NCBI RefSeq assembly: GCF_007859635.1
Contig: NZ_CP042306.1
Location: 2,926,001-2,990,000 of the forward strand
DNA from: Sphingomonas panacisoli
GTDB taxonomy: Bacteria; Pseudomonadota; Alphaproteobacteria; Sphingomonadales; Sphingomonadaceae
DNA: 64,000 bases
Direction: 5' to 3'
Position 1 is the first letter of the stretch; the number at the start of each line of letters is the position of its first letter. The notes beneath the pieces were generated by a model. The model worked only from the letters and a program-made list of their open reading frames with translations, was not told the origin of the DNA and made no database searches. Below are positions 26,544-36,614 of the stretch, piece after piece. The position numbers were made by a program, and so were the translations under genes.

Positions 26544-26918
26544 TTACCGATCGTAATAATCGCGCCACGCCGGCCGCGACACGCGGTTCCTGATCCCGAA
26601 CGACCACAGCACCAGGATCAGCCCGACCGCCGCGAGCGCGCCCAGCGCGCCCATCGGCGCGGCGCGGTCGGCATAGCCCTGAAACGCGAATCCCAACGCG
26701 ACGCCGATCATCACGACATAGACGACGCACGCCGCCAGCACGCGCTTGCGCTCGGGCGGATAGCGCGCCTCGAACGGCGCGACGATCGCCAGGCACCCGG
26801 CGGCGATCGCGGTGCAGATGACGGTTTCCACGCTGACGTCGGGCAGGAACCAGAACAGGGCAGCAATCAGCACAGTCACCAATGCGAGCAACGCTGCCGT
26901 CAATCGCACTCGCCGCAT
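26544..26918 (-). CDS. Four-helix membrane protein of unknown function
   Basis: A 124-residue protein with about four transmembrane helices and a short DYYDR end. The ATG at 26918 has GGGGAG six bases ahead; a longer in-frame version to 26966 has no such signal. I do not recognise the family. The conserved-looking loop FEARYPPERKRVLAA between helices two and three faces the cytoplasm by the positive-inside rule. The gene converges with rpoZ. Confidence 0.6.
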   Translation of the reverse strand: MRRVRLTAALLALVTVLIAALFWFLPDVSVETVICTAIAAGCLAIVAPFEARYPPERKRVLAACVVYVVMIGVALGFAFQGYADRAAPMGALGALAAVGLILVLWSFGIRNRVSRPAWRDYYDR

Positions 26919-27047
26919 AAAAACTCCCCGAACGCCCACCAACCGCGGATGCGGCGCGGACGACATAACGCGTTCAACCGCCTGCGTCCTGACCTAAAAT
27001 GACGAATATTGCCTTACGCGGTTTCCGCCGATCTGCAAAAGGGCCGA

Positions 27048-27722
27048 TCAGGCCTGATCGGACGACCTGCCCTTAAAACCCTGCGCCACGACGAACCACT
27101 CGACCGATCCCTTGCGGCTGGCCGGCGGCTTGGCATGCTTCACGGTCGCGAAATTGCGCTTCATTTCCGCGACGAGCGCCGAATCGGCGCCACCGGCGAA
27201 CACCTTCGACACGAAGGTCCCGCCCGGCTGCAGCACGTCGATCGCGAATGCCAGCGCGGTCTCGACCAGCGCCATCGTGCGCAGCGCATCGGTCTGCGGG
27301 TGGCCGACCGTGTTCGCCGCCATGTCCGACATGACGAGGTCGGGCGCGCCGCCGAGTTCCTCGATCAGCCGATCGGGCGCGGCGTCGTCCATGAAATCCA
27401 TCAACAGGATCGTGACGCCGTCGATCGGATCGACCGGCAGCAGGTCGATCCCGACGACCGCCGCCTTGGGCGCCGCCTTGCGCACGACTTGCGCCCAGCC
27501 ACCGGGCGCGAGGCCGAGGTCGACCACGCGCTTGACGCCCTTCAGGAACGCGAACTTCTCGTCGAGTTCGAGCAATTTATAGGCCGCGCGGCTGCGATAC
27601 CCTTCCGCCTTCGCCCGCTTGACGTACGGGTCGTTGAGCTGGCGTTCGAGCCAGCGCGTCGACTGCGCCGTCCGCTTGCGCGCGGTCTTGACCCGCGTAC
27701 GGCCGCTCCCCGTCCCTCTCAC
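27048..27722 (-). CDS. rlmE: 23S rRNA 2'-O-methyltransferase RlmE (FtsJ)
   Basis: A 224-residue SAM-dependent enzyme that methylates U2552 of 23S rRNA in the 50S subunit. The fold opens DPYVKRAKAEGYRSRAAYKLLELDEKF, where the first Lys belongs to the K-D-K-E catalytic set, and continues VVDLGLAPGGWAQVV as the SAM motif and VMSDMAANTVG with the catalytic Asp. The Arg/Lys-rich N-terminal extension probably binds RNA. The GTG at 27722 overlaps the stop of the Ppx/GppA gene (GTGA), so I use it as start and not the longer open frame. Co-transcription with ppx/gppA is usual in sphingomonads. Confidence 0.93.
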   Translation of the reverse strand: MRGTGSGRTRVKTARKRTAQSTRWLERQLNDPYVKRAKAEGYRSRAAYKLLELDEKFAFLKGVKRVVDLGLAPGGWAQVVRKAAPKAAVVGIDLLPVDPIDGVTILLMDFMDDAAPDRLIEELGGAPDLVMSDMAANTVGHPQTDALRTMALVETALAFAIDVLQPGGTFVSKVFAGGADSALVAEMKRNFATVKHAKPPASRKGSVEWFVVAQGFKGRSSDQA

Positions 27723-28777
27723 GGCCGGTTCGCCCCCATCAGGCGGCGCAAGATGCCCTCGCGAATGCCGCGATCGGCGACGCCGAGCCGCTCGGCCGGC
27801 CACACGTCCATGATCGATTCGAGGATCGCGCAGCCGGCGACGACCAGATCGGCGCGCTCGGTACCGATGCACGGGAAACGCGAGCGTTCGGCGATCGACA
27901 TGCCCGACAGATCGCTGCTGATCCGCCGCATCGATTGCGCCGGGACGATCAGGCCGTCGACTTGCGCGCGGTCGTAATGATCGAGTTCGAGATAGACGCT
28001 GGCGAGCGTCGTCACCGTGCCGCTGGTCCCGAGCAGGCGCGGCGCGACCGGCGATGCGGGCAGGCGCGCGGCGAATTCGGCGAAGCTATCGGTCGCGAGC
28101 TGCCGCATCCGCGCATAGGCCGCCAGCCGCGCGCTCGCGTCGGTCGCGCCGCTATCCCCGGCATGCTCGGTCAGCGACACCACGCCCCACGGCGCCGAAT
28201 GCCAGTCGAGCACGTGCGGCTCCGGCCCGCTCGCGTCGATCAGCACCAATTCGGTCGATCCGCCGCCGATATCGAAAATCAGGGCCGGCCCATCCCCCGG
28301 CTCCATCAGCGCGTGGCAGCCGAGCACCGCCAGCCGCGCCTCTTCCTCAGCTGAAATGATGTCGAGCCTGATACCGGTCTCCGCATAGGCGCGCTCGATG
28401 AACGCCGGGCCGTTTTCCGCGCGACGGCACGCCTCGGTGGCGACCGAGCGCGCGACGAGCACGTTGCGGCGGCGCAACTTGTCCGCGCACACGCGCAGCG
28501 CGGCGATGGTGCGGTCGATCGCCGCATCGGACAGCCTGCCGCTCGACGCCAGCCCCTCGCCGAGCCGGACGATCCGCGAAAACGCATCGACCACGGCAAA
28601 GCCGTTGCCCTGCGGCCGCGCGATCAGCAGGCGGCAATTGTTGGTGCCGAGGTCGAGCGCGGCATAATGCGGCGCGTCGTGCCAGCGTTTCCTGGCCTGG
28701 TGTACCGGACGGGCAGTCGCCGGGCCCGGGGGCCGGGGCGGATGCCGGTGCGGCATCGTCGCGGGATGATCTCCCAT
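27719..28777 (-). CDS. Ppx/GppA exopolyphosphatase family protein
   Basis: A 352-residue ASKHA-fold phosphatase acting on polyphosphate or on pppGpp. Phosphate-binding loops are AALDLGTNNCRLLIA (about residues 38-52) and FDIGGGSTELVLID. The catalytic Glu-Thr region around SVATEACRRAENG and the GTSGTVTTLA loop are also present. It is the short form without the extra C-terminal HD domain found in E. coli Ppx and GppA. The first 35 residues are Pro/His/Arg-rich and may be partly untranslated; an alternative ATG lies at 28756. It is coupled to rlmE. Confidence 0.9.
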   Translation of the reverse strand: MGDHPATMPHRHPPRPPGPATARPVHQARKRWHDAPHYAALDLGTNNCRLLIARPQGNGFAVVDAFSRIVRLGEGLASSGRLSDAAIDRTIAALRVCADKLRRRNVLVARSVATEACRRAENGPAFIERAYAETGIRLDIISAEEEARLAVLGCHALMEPGDGPALIFDIGGGSTELVLIDASGPEPHVLDWHSAPWGVVSLTEHAGDSGATDASARLAAYARMRQLATDSFAEFAARLPASPVAPRLLGTSGTVTTLASVYLELDHYDRAQVDGLIVPAQSMRRISSDLSGMSIAERSRFPCIGTERADLVVAGCAILESIMDVWPAERLGVADRGIREGILRRLMGANRP

Positions 28778-28914
28778 GCCGTCGCTCTTTATGTTCTTGC
28801 GGTCCGGCCCATAGCCCTCCGCTGCTTGGCGACCGAACTAGCGCAATCCGCCGGACGCGACAAGGAGCGCCCCTTGACCCATGGGACACCCTGGCTTAGG
28901 GCGCGGCCCGAGAT

Positions 28915-28988
28915 TGCCCGATCCTCTAATGGTAAGAGAGCGGACTCTGACTCCGTCAATCAAGGTTCGAGTCCTTGTCGGGCATCCA
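28915..28988 (+). tRNA. tRNA-Gln (anticodon CTG)
   Basis: A complete cloverleaf can be folded. The acceptor stem is TGCCCGA/TCGGGCA, the D arm CTCT..AGAG, the anticodon stem GCGGA/TCCGT with loop CTCTGAC giving CTG, and the T arm CAAGG/CCTTG with loop TTCGAGT. The discriminator base is T and a 3' CCA is encoded. The U1-A72 pair is as in E. coli glutamine tRNAs. The upstream 137 bases (28778-28914) show no other gene. Confidence 0.95.
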
Positions 28989-29001
28989 GCTTACAGACCG
29001 C

Positions 29002-29793
29002 TCAAGCGAAGATTTCGCTGAGCGTGTCGGTGATCGGCCCCTCCTTCCATTCGCGCAGTTCGACGTAGAGCGCGGTCGGGATGGCCGACGAAAACACCGT
29101 CACCAACGTCGTGGCCACGACGTCCACCGCGAACGCCAGCCATTCGCGTGCCGCCGGCGTCATACCGTCCATCCCGACGATCGCCGTCGATCCGACGCCG
29201 GATAGCAACCCCGTGCCGATCGTCACCGCCCACACGATCAGCATCAGCGCGAAGATGATCCCACGCGCACCCTTGGTCAGGTCGCCGCTGCGGCTCATCG
29301 AAGCGATCACGCCGCGCCGCTCGACGACGGTCACCGGGACCGCCACCGTGTACATCAGGTAGAAGATGATGCCCGGCACGACCAGCAACAGCAGGCCGAC
29401 GCACAAGCCGATACTGACCAATATCCCGATGCCCAGCATCGGCAAGATGCGGGAGAATCCGCTCGCGACGCACTGGCCAAAGCTCGCATGGTCGCCCTCC
29501 ATTTCGGCCATCGTCGCGCGGACCAGCCCGCCCTGTACGACCAGCGCGAGCACGATGCCGACGAACGCCGCCGAGAGGACCGCGGCGACAATCGTCGCTG
29601 TGTTCAGCGGTCCGATCCGATCGGAGCGAACGAGAACGCGCTGAAGATAGGTGAATCCAGCCTGGGGCAGCGCCCCGAACAACAGGGCGATACTGAGCGT
29701 AACGCCGGGGTTGCCGGTGATCGCGCCAAACGCCCGCGACAGGATGCGTCCGATCGACACCCTGCCCGTGGACAGATCGTATACTGCCGCCAT
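29002..29793 (-). CDS. Six-helix membrane protein (YciC-like)
   Basis: A 263-residue inner-membrane protein with about six transmembrane helices and an N-terminal soluble start VYDLSTGRVSIGRILSRAF. The layout, with a GLLLLVVPGIIFYLMYTVAVPVTVVERRGVIASMSRS segment, resembles YciC/UPF0259 and related proteins that often carry a 'V.E..G...A..RS..L.KG' motif, also seen here as SRSGDLTKGARG. Function unknown. The ATG at 29793 lies just after GAGGGGG. It converges with the tRNA gene and is divergent from the DUF4129 operon. Confidence 0.7.
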   Translation of the reverse strand: MAAVYDLSTGRVSIGRILSRAFGAITGNPGVTLSIALLFGALPQAGFTYLQRVLVRSDRIGPLNTATIVAAVLSAAFVGIVLALVVQGGLVRATMAEMEGDHASFGQCVASGFSRILPMLGIGILVSIGLCVGLLLLVVPGIIFYLMYTVAVPVTVVERRGVIASMSRSGDLTKGARGIIFALMLIVWAVTIGTGLLSGVGSTAIVGMDGMTPAAREWLAFAVDVVATTLVTVFSSAIPTALYVELREWKEGPITDTLSEIFA

Positions 29794-29895
29794 AACCCCC
29801 TCTATTCCCGCCGATAAGCTGCCGTCCCGACCTAGGCCTGTCCAGCATAACTTTAGCGGTTGCGCGCCCTTCGGCATCGGGTAAGCATTCTTGCC

Positions 29896-30615
29896 GTGTC
29901 GGGGGCGGAACAGGTAAGCAGGCATGGCGAGGCCGCCGCGTCGATGTCGCAGCGGTTCGCCGACGCGCATCGGGCGTTGCGCGAGGATCCGACGATCCAG
30001 TTCGGCATGGGCCGCGCCGTCCCGCCCAAGCCGCCCGAACTGCCGGGCTGGCTGAAATGGCTGCTCGAACATCTGAAGCCGGTCGGGCGGTTCTTCGAGT
30101 GGGTCACCAGCCTGATGCCCGCGGCCCCGCTCGCGCAATTCCTGCTGTGGACGGTGATCGGGCTGCTCGCGCTGACCTTGGTATGGATGATCGTCACCCG
30201 CATCCGGTCGGGCGAGTGGCGCATGCCGTTGCAGCGCAAGCGCGCGCGCCAGGTCGCGGTCGATGTGGCGGTCGAAGAGGAATGGGCGCCCGATTTCGCG
30301 CCGGCGCGCGCTTGGCTCGATGAAGCCGACGCGCTCGCCGCGCGCGGGCTGTATGCCGAGGCTGTACGGCACCTGCTGTTCCGATCGGTCGAGGACATCA
30401 AGACAAAGCGTCCGCAATTGGTGCGGCCCTCGCTGACCAGCCGCGAACTGGCGGCGGCGACCGGCATCCCGGCCGTCGCACGCGAACTGTTCGCGCGGAT
30501 CGCGGGTTACGTCGAACACAGCCTGTTCGGCGGCCGTCCGGTCGTCGTCGACGACTGGCAGAAGGCGCGCGCGGCCTATGCCGATTTCGCGTTGCCGGGG
30601 CAGTGGCGCGGATGA
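29896..30615 (+). CDS. DUF4129 domain protein, first gene of the MoxR operon
   Basis: A membrane protein of about 239 residues with one helix (about residues 80-100) followed by a cytoplasmic DUF4129-type domain (DEADALAARGLYAEAVRHLLF and the SRELA segment). DUF4129 proteins often accompany MoxR and DUF58 partners; the biochemical role is unknown. The start is uncertain: GTG 29896 and ATG 29944 are both possible and neither has a strong ribosome-binding site. Its stop overlaps the next start as ATGA. It opens a six-gene operon on the plus strand. Confidence 0.75.
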   Translation: MSGAEQVSRHGEAAASMSQRFADAHRALREDPTIQFGMGRAVPPKPPELPGWLKWLLEHLKPVGRFFEWVTSLMPAAPLAQFLLWTVIGLLALTLVWMIVTRIRSGEWRMPLQRKRARQVAVDVAVEEEWAPDFAPARAWLDEADALAARGLYAEAVRHLLFRSVEDIKTKRPQLVRPSLTSRELAAATGIPAVARELFARIAGYVEHSLFGGRPVVVDDWQKARAAYADFALPGQWRG

Positions 30616-31829
30616 GCGACGTCGCCATCTCGCGCAGCGGCGCCGAGGCGCCGGGGCTGTTCAGCCTTCGCATGATCATCATCCTGGTCGCGGTCGGGGT
30701 CGCCGCGTTCGCGGCGATGGTGATCGGCGCGGCCTATGCGCCGGGCAGCACGCCGAAGGGCGGCGGCGCGGCGCACGCGGTGTCCAATTCGGCGGTCGGC
30801 TATAGCGGGATCATCCAGCTGGCGCAGGCGAGCGGATACAATGTCCGCGTTGTCCGCGACCAGGATCAGCTCGACAGCCGCGGGCTGACGATCCTGACGC
30901 CGCAGACCGCCGACACGCCGATGGGCGATCTGATCACGCGCCGTAGCCGGCTGCCGACGCTGATCGTGCTGCCCAAATGGCAGACGGTCGAGGACAAGTC
31001 TCATCCGGGCTGGGTCAAACATCTCGGCCTGTTGCCGCCCGGCGAGCCGTACGGCGTGCTGGCGCCGGACTATAAGTTGACGGTCACGCGGACGAAGAGC
31101 GGCGGCGCGCCGCTGACCACGACGGGTTGGCTTGCGGACAGCGCGATCCGGATCGCCGCGCCGCGTCCGCTCCAGACGATCAGCGGCGCGAACCTGCGGC
31201 CGCTTCTGACCGACGAGGCGGGACGGATCGTACTCGGCCAGATCGGTGACGGGCCGCTTTATGTGCTCGCAGATGGCGACCTGCTCGCGAACGTCGGCAT
31301 GCGCAACGCAGCGAATGCATCCGCGGCGCTCGACCTGCTCGATCAGCTCAACGTCGCGAGCGAGCCGATGTCCTTCGACGTCACCCTCGTCGGCCTGGGC
31401 CGATCGCCCAACGCCCTGCGGCTGGCGTTCGACCCGCCCTTCCTGGCGATGACGCTGACGCTGGTGGCGGCGATGCTGCTCGCCGGGTGGCAGGCGTTTG
31501 TGCGTTTCGGCCCACCGGTGCGGCGCGAGCGCGCGATCGCGTTCGGCAAGGCGGCGTTGGTCGATAATTCGGCGGCGCTGATCCGCAAGGCGCGGCGTCA
31601 GGCGCGGCTCGGCGGGCGGTACGTCGAAGTGATCCGCGACCGCGCGGTGATCGCGTTCGGCGTGCCCAGCAAGCTGCGCGACAAGGGCGTCGACGATTAT
31701 CTCGACAAGATGGGCGGGAGGGCGAAGTTCAGCGACCTCGCCGCCGCCGCCGACGCGGCATCCGACCGGGCCGGCCTGGTCGCCGCCGCGCAGGCATTAC
31801 ACGATTGGCAGAAGGAGAAGGGCAAGTGA
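30612..31829 (+). CDS. DUF4350 domain membrane protein
   Basis: A 405-residue protein with one N-terminal helix (about residues 20-42), a long extracytoplasmic domain containing the DUF4350-like fold ([24 protein letters not shown] and an [10 protein letters not shown] stretch), and a second helix near residue 285-305 followed by a cytoplasmic tail. DUF4350 is related to GATase/ABC-type periplasmic domains and is regularly found between DUF4129 and MoxR genes. The ATG overlaps the upstream stop and the final TGA overlaps the MoxR GTG, so translation is coupled throughout. Confidence 0.75.
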   Translation: MSDVAISRSGAEAPGLFSLRMIIILVAVGVAAFAAMVIGAAYAPGSTPKGGGAAHAVSNSAVGYSGIIQLAQASGYNVRVVRDQDQLDSRGLTILTPQTADTPMGDLITRRSRLPTLIVLPKWQTVEDKSHPGWVKHLGLLPPGEPYGVLAPDYKLTVTRTKSGGAPLTTTGWLADSAIRIAAPRPLQTISGANLRPLLTDEAGRIVLGQIGDGPLYVLADGDLLANVGMRNAANASAALDLLDQLNVASEPMSFDVTLVGLGRSPNALRLAFDPPFLAMTLTLVAAMLLAGWQAFVRFGPPVRRERAIAFGKAALVDNSAALIRKARRQARLGGRYVEVIRDRAVIAFGVPSKLRDKGVDDYLDKMGGRAKFSDLAAAADAASDRAGLVAAAQALHDWQKEKGK

Positions 31830-32782
31830 CGGTCGAAGAGGTCCGCAATCTGGCTCAGGTGATCCGGGAGGAAGTCGGCAAGGCGGTCGTGGGGCAGGAG
31901 GCGACGGTCGAACTGATGCTGGTCGCGCTGTTCGCCGGCGGCCATATCCTGCTCGAAGGCCCGCCGGGTACCGCGAAGACGTTGCTCGCCAACAGCTTCG
32001 CGCAGGCGATCGGGCTGAAGTTCGGGCGCATCCAGTTCACGCCGGACCTGATGCCGGGCGACATCATCGGCGCGAACCTGTTCAACTTCCAGACCAGCCA
32101 GTTCACGCTGACCCGCGGCCCGATCTTCACCGACCTGCTGCTCGCCGACGAAATCAACCGCACGCCGCCCAAGACGCAGGCCGCGTTGCTCGAAGCGATG
32201 CAGGAGCGGACCGTGACGATCGACGGCGAGAGCCTGTCGCTCGGCGACCGCTTCATGGTGGTGGCGACGCAGAACCCGATCGAGCAGCAGGGCGTCTATC
32301 CGCTGCCCGAAGCGCAGCTCGACCGCTTCCTGTTCAAGCAGACCGTCGATTATCCCTCGGCCGCCGAGGAACGGAAGATCATCGCCACGCACGGCGCGCG
32401 CGCGACCGCGATGGAACCCGAAGGCTGGGGCGTCACCGCCCGCACCGACGCGGCGCAGATCGGTGCCGCGATCGAGGCGGTGTCGGGCGTCCGACTCGTC
32501 GACGAAGTGATCGACTATATTGCTAGCCTCATCCGCGGCACCCGCGGCGTCGCCGACCTGGAAAGCGGTGCATCCCCGCGCGCCGGCGCGATGTTGGCAG
32601 GTGCGGCGCGCGCGCGTGCGGCGATCGACGGGCGCGATTTCGTGATCCCCGACGACGTCAAGCAACTCGCGCCCGCGTTGCTCCGCCACCGCCTGATCCT
32701 GTCGCCCGCCGCGGAAATCGACGGGCGCGTGGTCGAGGACGTCGTGACCGGGATCATCGAGCAGATCGAAGCGCCGCGTTGA
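31826..32782 (+). CDS. MoxR family AAA+ ATPase
   Basis: A 318-residue MoxR-type AAA+ chaperone, thought to help insert metal cofactors or mature partner complexes with VWA or DUF58 proteins. Walker A is EGPPGTAKT (Gly45-Thr52), Walker B is [21 protein letters not shown], and sensor 1 lies in [24 protein letters not shown]. The GTG at 31826 overlaps the previous stop (GTGA). The next gene begins at a TTG in its own stop. The target complex in this operon is not evident. Confidence 0.92.
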   Translation: MTVEEVRNLAQVIREEVGKAVVGQEATVELMLVALFAGGHILLEGPPGTAKTLLANSFAQAIGLKFGRIQFTPDLMPGDIIGANLFNFQTSQFTLTRGPIFTDLLLADEINRTPPKTQAALLEAMQERTVTIDGESLSLGDRFMVVATQNPIEQQGVYPLPEAQLDRFLFKQTVDYPSAAEERKIIATHGARATAMEPEGWGVTARTDAAQIGAAIEAVSGVRLVDEVIDYIASLIRGTRGVADLESGASPRAGAMLAGAARARAAIDGRDFVIPDDVKQLAPALLRHRLILSPAAEIDGRVVEDVVTGIIEQIEAPR

Positions 32783-34095
32783 TCTACCCGACGCGCCTCG
32801 CCGTCTTTGCCGCCGCGGCCGGCGCGCCCGTCGCGCTGGTGGTGGCGATGCAGATGGCGGATCGTTGGTATTACGCGCTCGCCTGGCCCGCCTTGGTGCT
32901 GCTCGCGACATTGATCGACGTCGTGTTGGCGATGAGTGCGCGCGACATGCAGGCGGTGCTGACGCTGCCCCGCGCCGCGAGCGTCGGCGAAAGCGTCGAG
33001 GCGCTGGTCAGCGTGACCGCGACCGCGAGGGGCGCGCCACGCCGCGCCGAAGTGGCGATCGCGAGCGACGCGTTGGTCGAGATCGAGGATGACGGACGCG
33101 CGACGGTCGATCTGAGCGGTGGGCGCGGCGCGGTCGCGCTGCCGGTCGAAACGCGGCGGCGCGGTACCGCGCGGTTCGCGCGATTGTGGGTGCGCTGGCG
33201 CGGGCCGATCGGGCTGATCTGGAAGGGCAAGCGCATCGACAGCGACGCCAGCCTCGCCATCCTGCCCGACATTCGCCCGGTTCACGAAAAGGGCGCGCGA
33301 ATCTTCCAGCGCCACGCGCTGCAGGGACTGATGACGCAACTCGACCGTGGCGACGGCACCGATTTCGATGCGCTGGTCGAATATCGATCGGGCATGGATC
33401 GCCGTGCGATCGACTGGAAGCAATCGGCCCGACACCTCAAACTCCACGCCAAGGAATACAAGACCGAACGCAACAACCAGATCGTCTTCGCGGTCGATTC
33501 GGGGCGGCAGATGTCGGAGCCAGTGGCGGGCGTGCCGCGGATCGACCGCGCGGTCGGCGCGATGCTGCTGACGGGGTGGGTCGCATTGAAGCTCGGCGAT
33601 CGCGTCGCGCTCCACTCGTTCGATTCGCGGCCGCGCATCGCCAGCGGGCTGATCTCCGGCGCGGGGGCGTTTCCCGAGCTGCAGCGGCTCGCCGCCAAAA
33701 TCGATTATTCGGGCGACGAGACCAACTACACCTATGCGCTGACGACGCTCGCGTCGCGGCTGACGCGGCGGTCGATGATCGTGATGTTCACCGAATTCAC
33801 CGACCTGACCAGCGCCGATTTCATGATCCGCGCGACCGCGAAGCTGGCGGAAAAGCATCTGCTGATGGTCGTCGTGCTGCGTGACGAGGAACTCGAAGCG
33901 ATCGTCGATAAGGCGCCGCGCACCCCGGACGACATCACGCGGGCGGTGACCGCCGCCGCGTTGCTCAAGGACCGATTGCTCGCGCTGACCCGGCTTCGCC
34001 ACCTCGGCGCGCACGTCATCGAGAGCGAATATGATCGCGTCGGCGACCGGCTGGTCCAGGGTTATGTCGATCTGAAGCGGAGGAACCTGCTGTGA
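32779..34095 (+). CDS. DUF58 domain protein, partner of MoxR
   Basis: A 438-residue protein with two N-terminal membrane helices (about 5-50), an extracytoplasmic or cytoplasmic beta domain, and the DUF58 segment [25 protein letters not shown] (about residues 195-220), followed by a von Willebrand A-like region with [10 protein letters not shown] (a variant of the MIDAS DxSxS motif). Such proteins are standard operon partners of MoxR ATPases. The start is a TTG at 32779 overlapping the MoxR stop (TTGA), and the end overlaps the SpoIIM start (GTGA). Confidence 0.88.
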   Translation: MIYPTRLAVFAAAAGAPVALVVAMQMADRWYYALAWPALVLLATLIDVVLAMSARDMQAVLTLPRAASVGESVEALVSVTATARGAPRRAEVAIASDALVEIEDDGRATVDLSGGRGAVALPVETRRRGTARFARLWVRWRGPIGLIWKGKRIDSDASLAILPDIRPVHEKGARIFQRHALQGLMTQLDRGDGTDFDALVEYRSGMDRRAIDWKQSARHLKLHAKEYKTERNNQIVFAVDSGRQMSEPVAGVPRIDRAVGAMLLTGWVALKLGDRVALHSFDSRPRIASGLISGAGAFPELQRLAAKIDYSGDETNYTYALTTLASRLTRRSMIVMFTEFTDLTSADFMIRATAKLAEKHLLMVVVLRDEELEAIVDKAPRTPDDITRAVTAAALLKDRLLALTRLRHLGAHVIESEYDRVGDRLVQGYVDLKRRNLL

Positions 34096-35120
34096 CCGCT
34101 GTCGTCCACGCGCAAGTGCCGATGGTCAATGCGACGCGCTTTCGCGCGGCCCATGAAGCCGATTGGGAGCGACTCGACAAGATCGTGACCGCGATCGAGA
34201 AGCGCGGCGTGCGCGGTGTCCCCGAACAGGCGCTGCTGGTGTTGCCGGTGCTCTATCGCTCGACCCTGTCGTCGCTGTCGGTCGCGCGCGAGACGTCGCT
34301 CGACAAGAGCCTGGTCGCGTATCTCGAACAGCTCTGCACGCGCGCCTATTTCCAGATCTACGGCGTGCCGACTTCGCCGATGCGCCAACTCGGCCATTTC
34401 TTCGCGCGCAGCTGGCCCAAGGCGGTGCAGTCGTTGTGGAAGGAGACGCTGGTCGCCTTCATCCTGACCGCGGCGGGCGCGATCGTCGCCTACCTGCTGG
34501 TCCGCAACAACCCGAGCTGGTTCTACATCCTGTTCCCCGACGGCATGGCGCAAGGCCGCGACCCGACCGCGAGCGCGCAACTCCTCAAAAGCACGATCTA
34601 CGACGGCGGCAAGGACAGTCAGCAAAGCGCGCTGGCGTTCTTTGCGACCTTCCTCTTCACGCACAATGCGCAGATCTCGATCTTCTCGTTCGCGCTGGGG
34701 TTCGCGTTCTGCATCCCGACCGCGGGACTGATCGTCTATAACGGCCTGATGCTCGGCGCTTTGGTGGAGGTGTTCGCCGCTAAGGGGCTCGCCTACGGAT
34801 TCATCGGCTGGCTGATGATCCACGGTACGACCGAATTGTTCGCGATCATGATTTCGGGTGCGGCGGGGTTCCGCATCGGGCTCGCGCTCGCCTTTCCTGG
34901 CCGCAAGTCGCGCGCCGATGCCGCGGTCGCGGCGGGGCGATCGGCTGCGACCGCGATGGGCGGGACGGTGGTGATGCTGGCAGTGGCCGGACTGCTCGAG
35001 GGGATCGGGCGCCAGACCATCACCTCCGACACCGCGCGCTACACGATCGGGATCGCGATGCTGCTCGGCTGGTTCCTCTATTTCTATTGGCCGCGGAGGG
35101 ACGATGGCGCGACCGCGTAA
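34092..35120 (+). CDS. SpoIIM-like (DUF95) membrane protein
   Basis: A 342-residue protein of the stage II sporulation M/DUF95 family, which also occurs in bacteria that do not sporulate. The soluble N-terminal part is followed by about five transmembrane helices; NGLMLGALVEVFAAKGLAYGFIGWLMIHGTTELFAIMISGAAGFRIG is split here by helix boundaries and includes the conserved HGxxELxAI motif. In Bacillus SpoIIM helps remodel the septal wall; the role in this operon is unknown. The GTG overlaps the DUF58 stop, and the last bases overlap the RDD start. Confidence 0.85.
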   Translation: MTAVVHAQVPMVNATRFRAAHEADWERLDKIVTAIEKRGVRGVPEQALLVLPVLYRSTLSSLSVARETSLDKSLVAYLEQLCTRAYFQIYGVPTSPMRQLGHFFARSWPKAVQSLWKETLVAFILTAAGAIVAYLLVRNNPSWFYILFPDGMAQGRDPTASAQLLKSTIYDGGKDSQQSALAFFATFLFTHNAQISIFSFALGFAFCIPTAGLIVYNGLMLGALVEVFAAKGLAYGFIGWLMIHGTTELFAIMISGAAGFRIGLALAFPGRKSRADAAVAAGRSAATAMGGTVVMLAVAGLLEGIGRQTITSDTARYTIGIAMLLGWFLYFYWPRRDDGATA

Positions 35121-35988
35121 ACCTCATCCCGCCACCGCTCTGCGGCGCAGTTTCGTCACGCCTGAGGGCGTCGACCTTAAGATCGAGCTGAGCACGGCCG
35201 GCGCGCGTGCCGGCGCGTTCATGCTCGACCTGCTGATGATGCTCGCGATCCTGGCGGTCGCGACGATCGTCATTGGCGCCACCGCGATCGCCACCGAATC
35301 AGTGCTGCTCGGCGGGCTGTGGCTGATCGGCTTCTTTTTCCTGCGCAACGGCTGGTTCGCGCTGTTCGAGATGGGCGGGCGTGGTGCCACGCCGGGCAAG
35401 CGCATCATCGGGCTGCGGGTCGTCGCGCGCGACGGATCGCGACTGACCGGCGGCGCGGTGATCGCGCGCAACGCGATGCGCGAGATCGAATTCTTCCTGC
35501 CGATGACGTTCTTCTTCTCGACCATCGCGGAGAGCGGCACCGACAAGATGATCTCGATCCTCGCCTTGATCTGGAGCGGAATCTTCCTGTTCTTCCCGCT
35601 GTTCAACCGCGACCGGCTACGCGTCGGCGATCTGCTCGCGGGGACATGGGTGGTGCAACGAGCCAAGGTCAAGCTGGGCCAGGACATCGTCGCCTCGCTC
35701 GCGCAGAGCGACCAGCCGCGCCGCACGTTCAGCGACCACGCGCTCAGCCTGTATGGCGAATACGAACTGCAGACGCTGGAGGAGGTCCTGCGCCTGGCCG
35801 ACAACGATTCGCTGGTCACCGTCGCCGCGGCGATCCGGCGCAAGGCCGATTTGCCCGACGACGGCGACGATTACGGCTTCCTGTCGGACTATTACGCCGC
35901 TTTGTGCGCGCGGCTGGAGCGGCAGATGATGGTCGGGCTCCGGCGCGCGGACAAATATTCGGAAGCCAGCCGCGAGCGCGCGGCTTAG
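35104..35988 (+). CDS. RDD family membrane protein
   Basis: A 294-residue protein with RDD-type helices (about 35-180) starting at GARAGAFMLDLLMMLAILAV, with a GATPGKRIIGLRVVARDG loop and a second Asp-rich turn NRDRLRVGDLLAGTWVVQ. The C-terminal 100 residues form a charged cytoplasmic domain that ends [12 protein letters not shown] proteins are predicted transporters and are regularly found at the end of MoxR-DUF58-SpoIIM operons. Translation is coupled to SpoIIM by a 17-base overlap. Its stop overlaps that of the convergent TlpA-like gene. Confidence 0.88.
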   Translation: MARPRKPHPATALRRSFVTPEGVDLKIELSTAGARAGAFMLDLLMMLAILAVATIVIGATAIATESVLLGGLWLIGFFFLRNGWFALFEMGGRGATPGKRIIGLRVVARDGSRLTGGAVIARNAMREIEFFLPMTFFFSTIAESGTDKMISILALIWSGIFLFFPLFNRDRLRVGDLLAGTWVVQRAKVKLGQDIVASLAQSDQPRRTFSDHALSLYGEYELQTLEEVLRLADNDSLVTVAAAIRRKADLPDDGDDYGFLSDYYAALCARLERQMMVGLRRADKYSEASRERAA

Positions 35989-36614
35989 CCGGCCTCGCCC
36001 AGCAGATCGCGCGCGGTGGGGCTGGTCCAATCCATCCCGCCGGTCATCCGCCAGACTTCATGGCCCTTTGCGTCGTAGAGGATCGTCGTCGGCAGGCTCG
36101 GATTGCCGAGCGCGGCGGAGAAGCCGAGCTTGGGATCGAGATAGGCCTTCAACGCCTTGAACTTCGCCGCCGCGAAATACGGCGTCACCGCCGCCGCGCC
36201 GTTCAGATCCTGGCTGATCGTCACCACCGGCAGCTTGCCTTCGGCGGCGATCTTGTCGAGCGCGGGCATCTCGACCTTGCACGGGCCGCACCACGTTGCC
36301 CACAGGTTGAGCACGAACGGCTTGCCAGCAAATCCCGCGAGCGTGAGCTTGGCGCCGTCCGGTCCTTCGAACGCGGCGGTCGGCGCGGCCTGCCCCTTAT
36401 GCTTGCGGTCGAGTTGGCCGATCACGTCGACGCCATTGTCCGCGGGTGCCGTCGCTTCGTCGGGCGTCGGCGCGTTGGCGTCGGTCGTGTTGGCGACGTC
36501 CAAGGCGTTCGCTTGCTCGTTCGCGGGCGATTGCCTATCGCAACCGGCGGTCAGCAGGACTGGCAAGAGGACGGGCAGTATCAACGTGAGCGAGCGCAAG
36601 ACCACGAACTCCAT
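35985..36614 (-). CDS. TlpA-like thioredoxin lipoprotein
   Basis: A 209-residue lipoprotein: lipobox LTAGC (Cys25), a low-complexity linker rich in Ala, Asn and Thr (about 30-65), then a thioredoxin fold with WCGPC at 108-112 and a cis-Pro region LPTTILYD. It should reduce or relay electrons to periplasmic partners such as cytochrome c maturation proteins. The ATG at 36614 overlaps the argH ATG on the other strand (CATG). The bases before this ATG are C-rich and carry no ribosome-binding site; a GTG at 36605 is an alternative start. Confidence 0.85.
   Translation of the reverse strand: MEFVVLRSLTLILPVLLPVLLTAGCDRQSPANEQANALDVANTTDANAPTPDEATAPADNGVDVIGQLDRKHKGQAAPTAAFEGPDGAKLTLAGFAGKPFVLNLWATWCGPCKVEMPALDKIAAEGKLPVVTISQDLNGAAAVTPYFAAAKFKALKAYLDPKLGFSAALGNPSLPTTILYDAKGHEVWRMTGGMDWTSPTARDLLGEAG

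Noticed and set aside
28667..29068. A plus-strand frame covering the tRNA-Gln gene
   Set aside because: It runs through the tRNA and has no recognisable domain.
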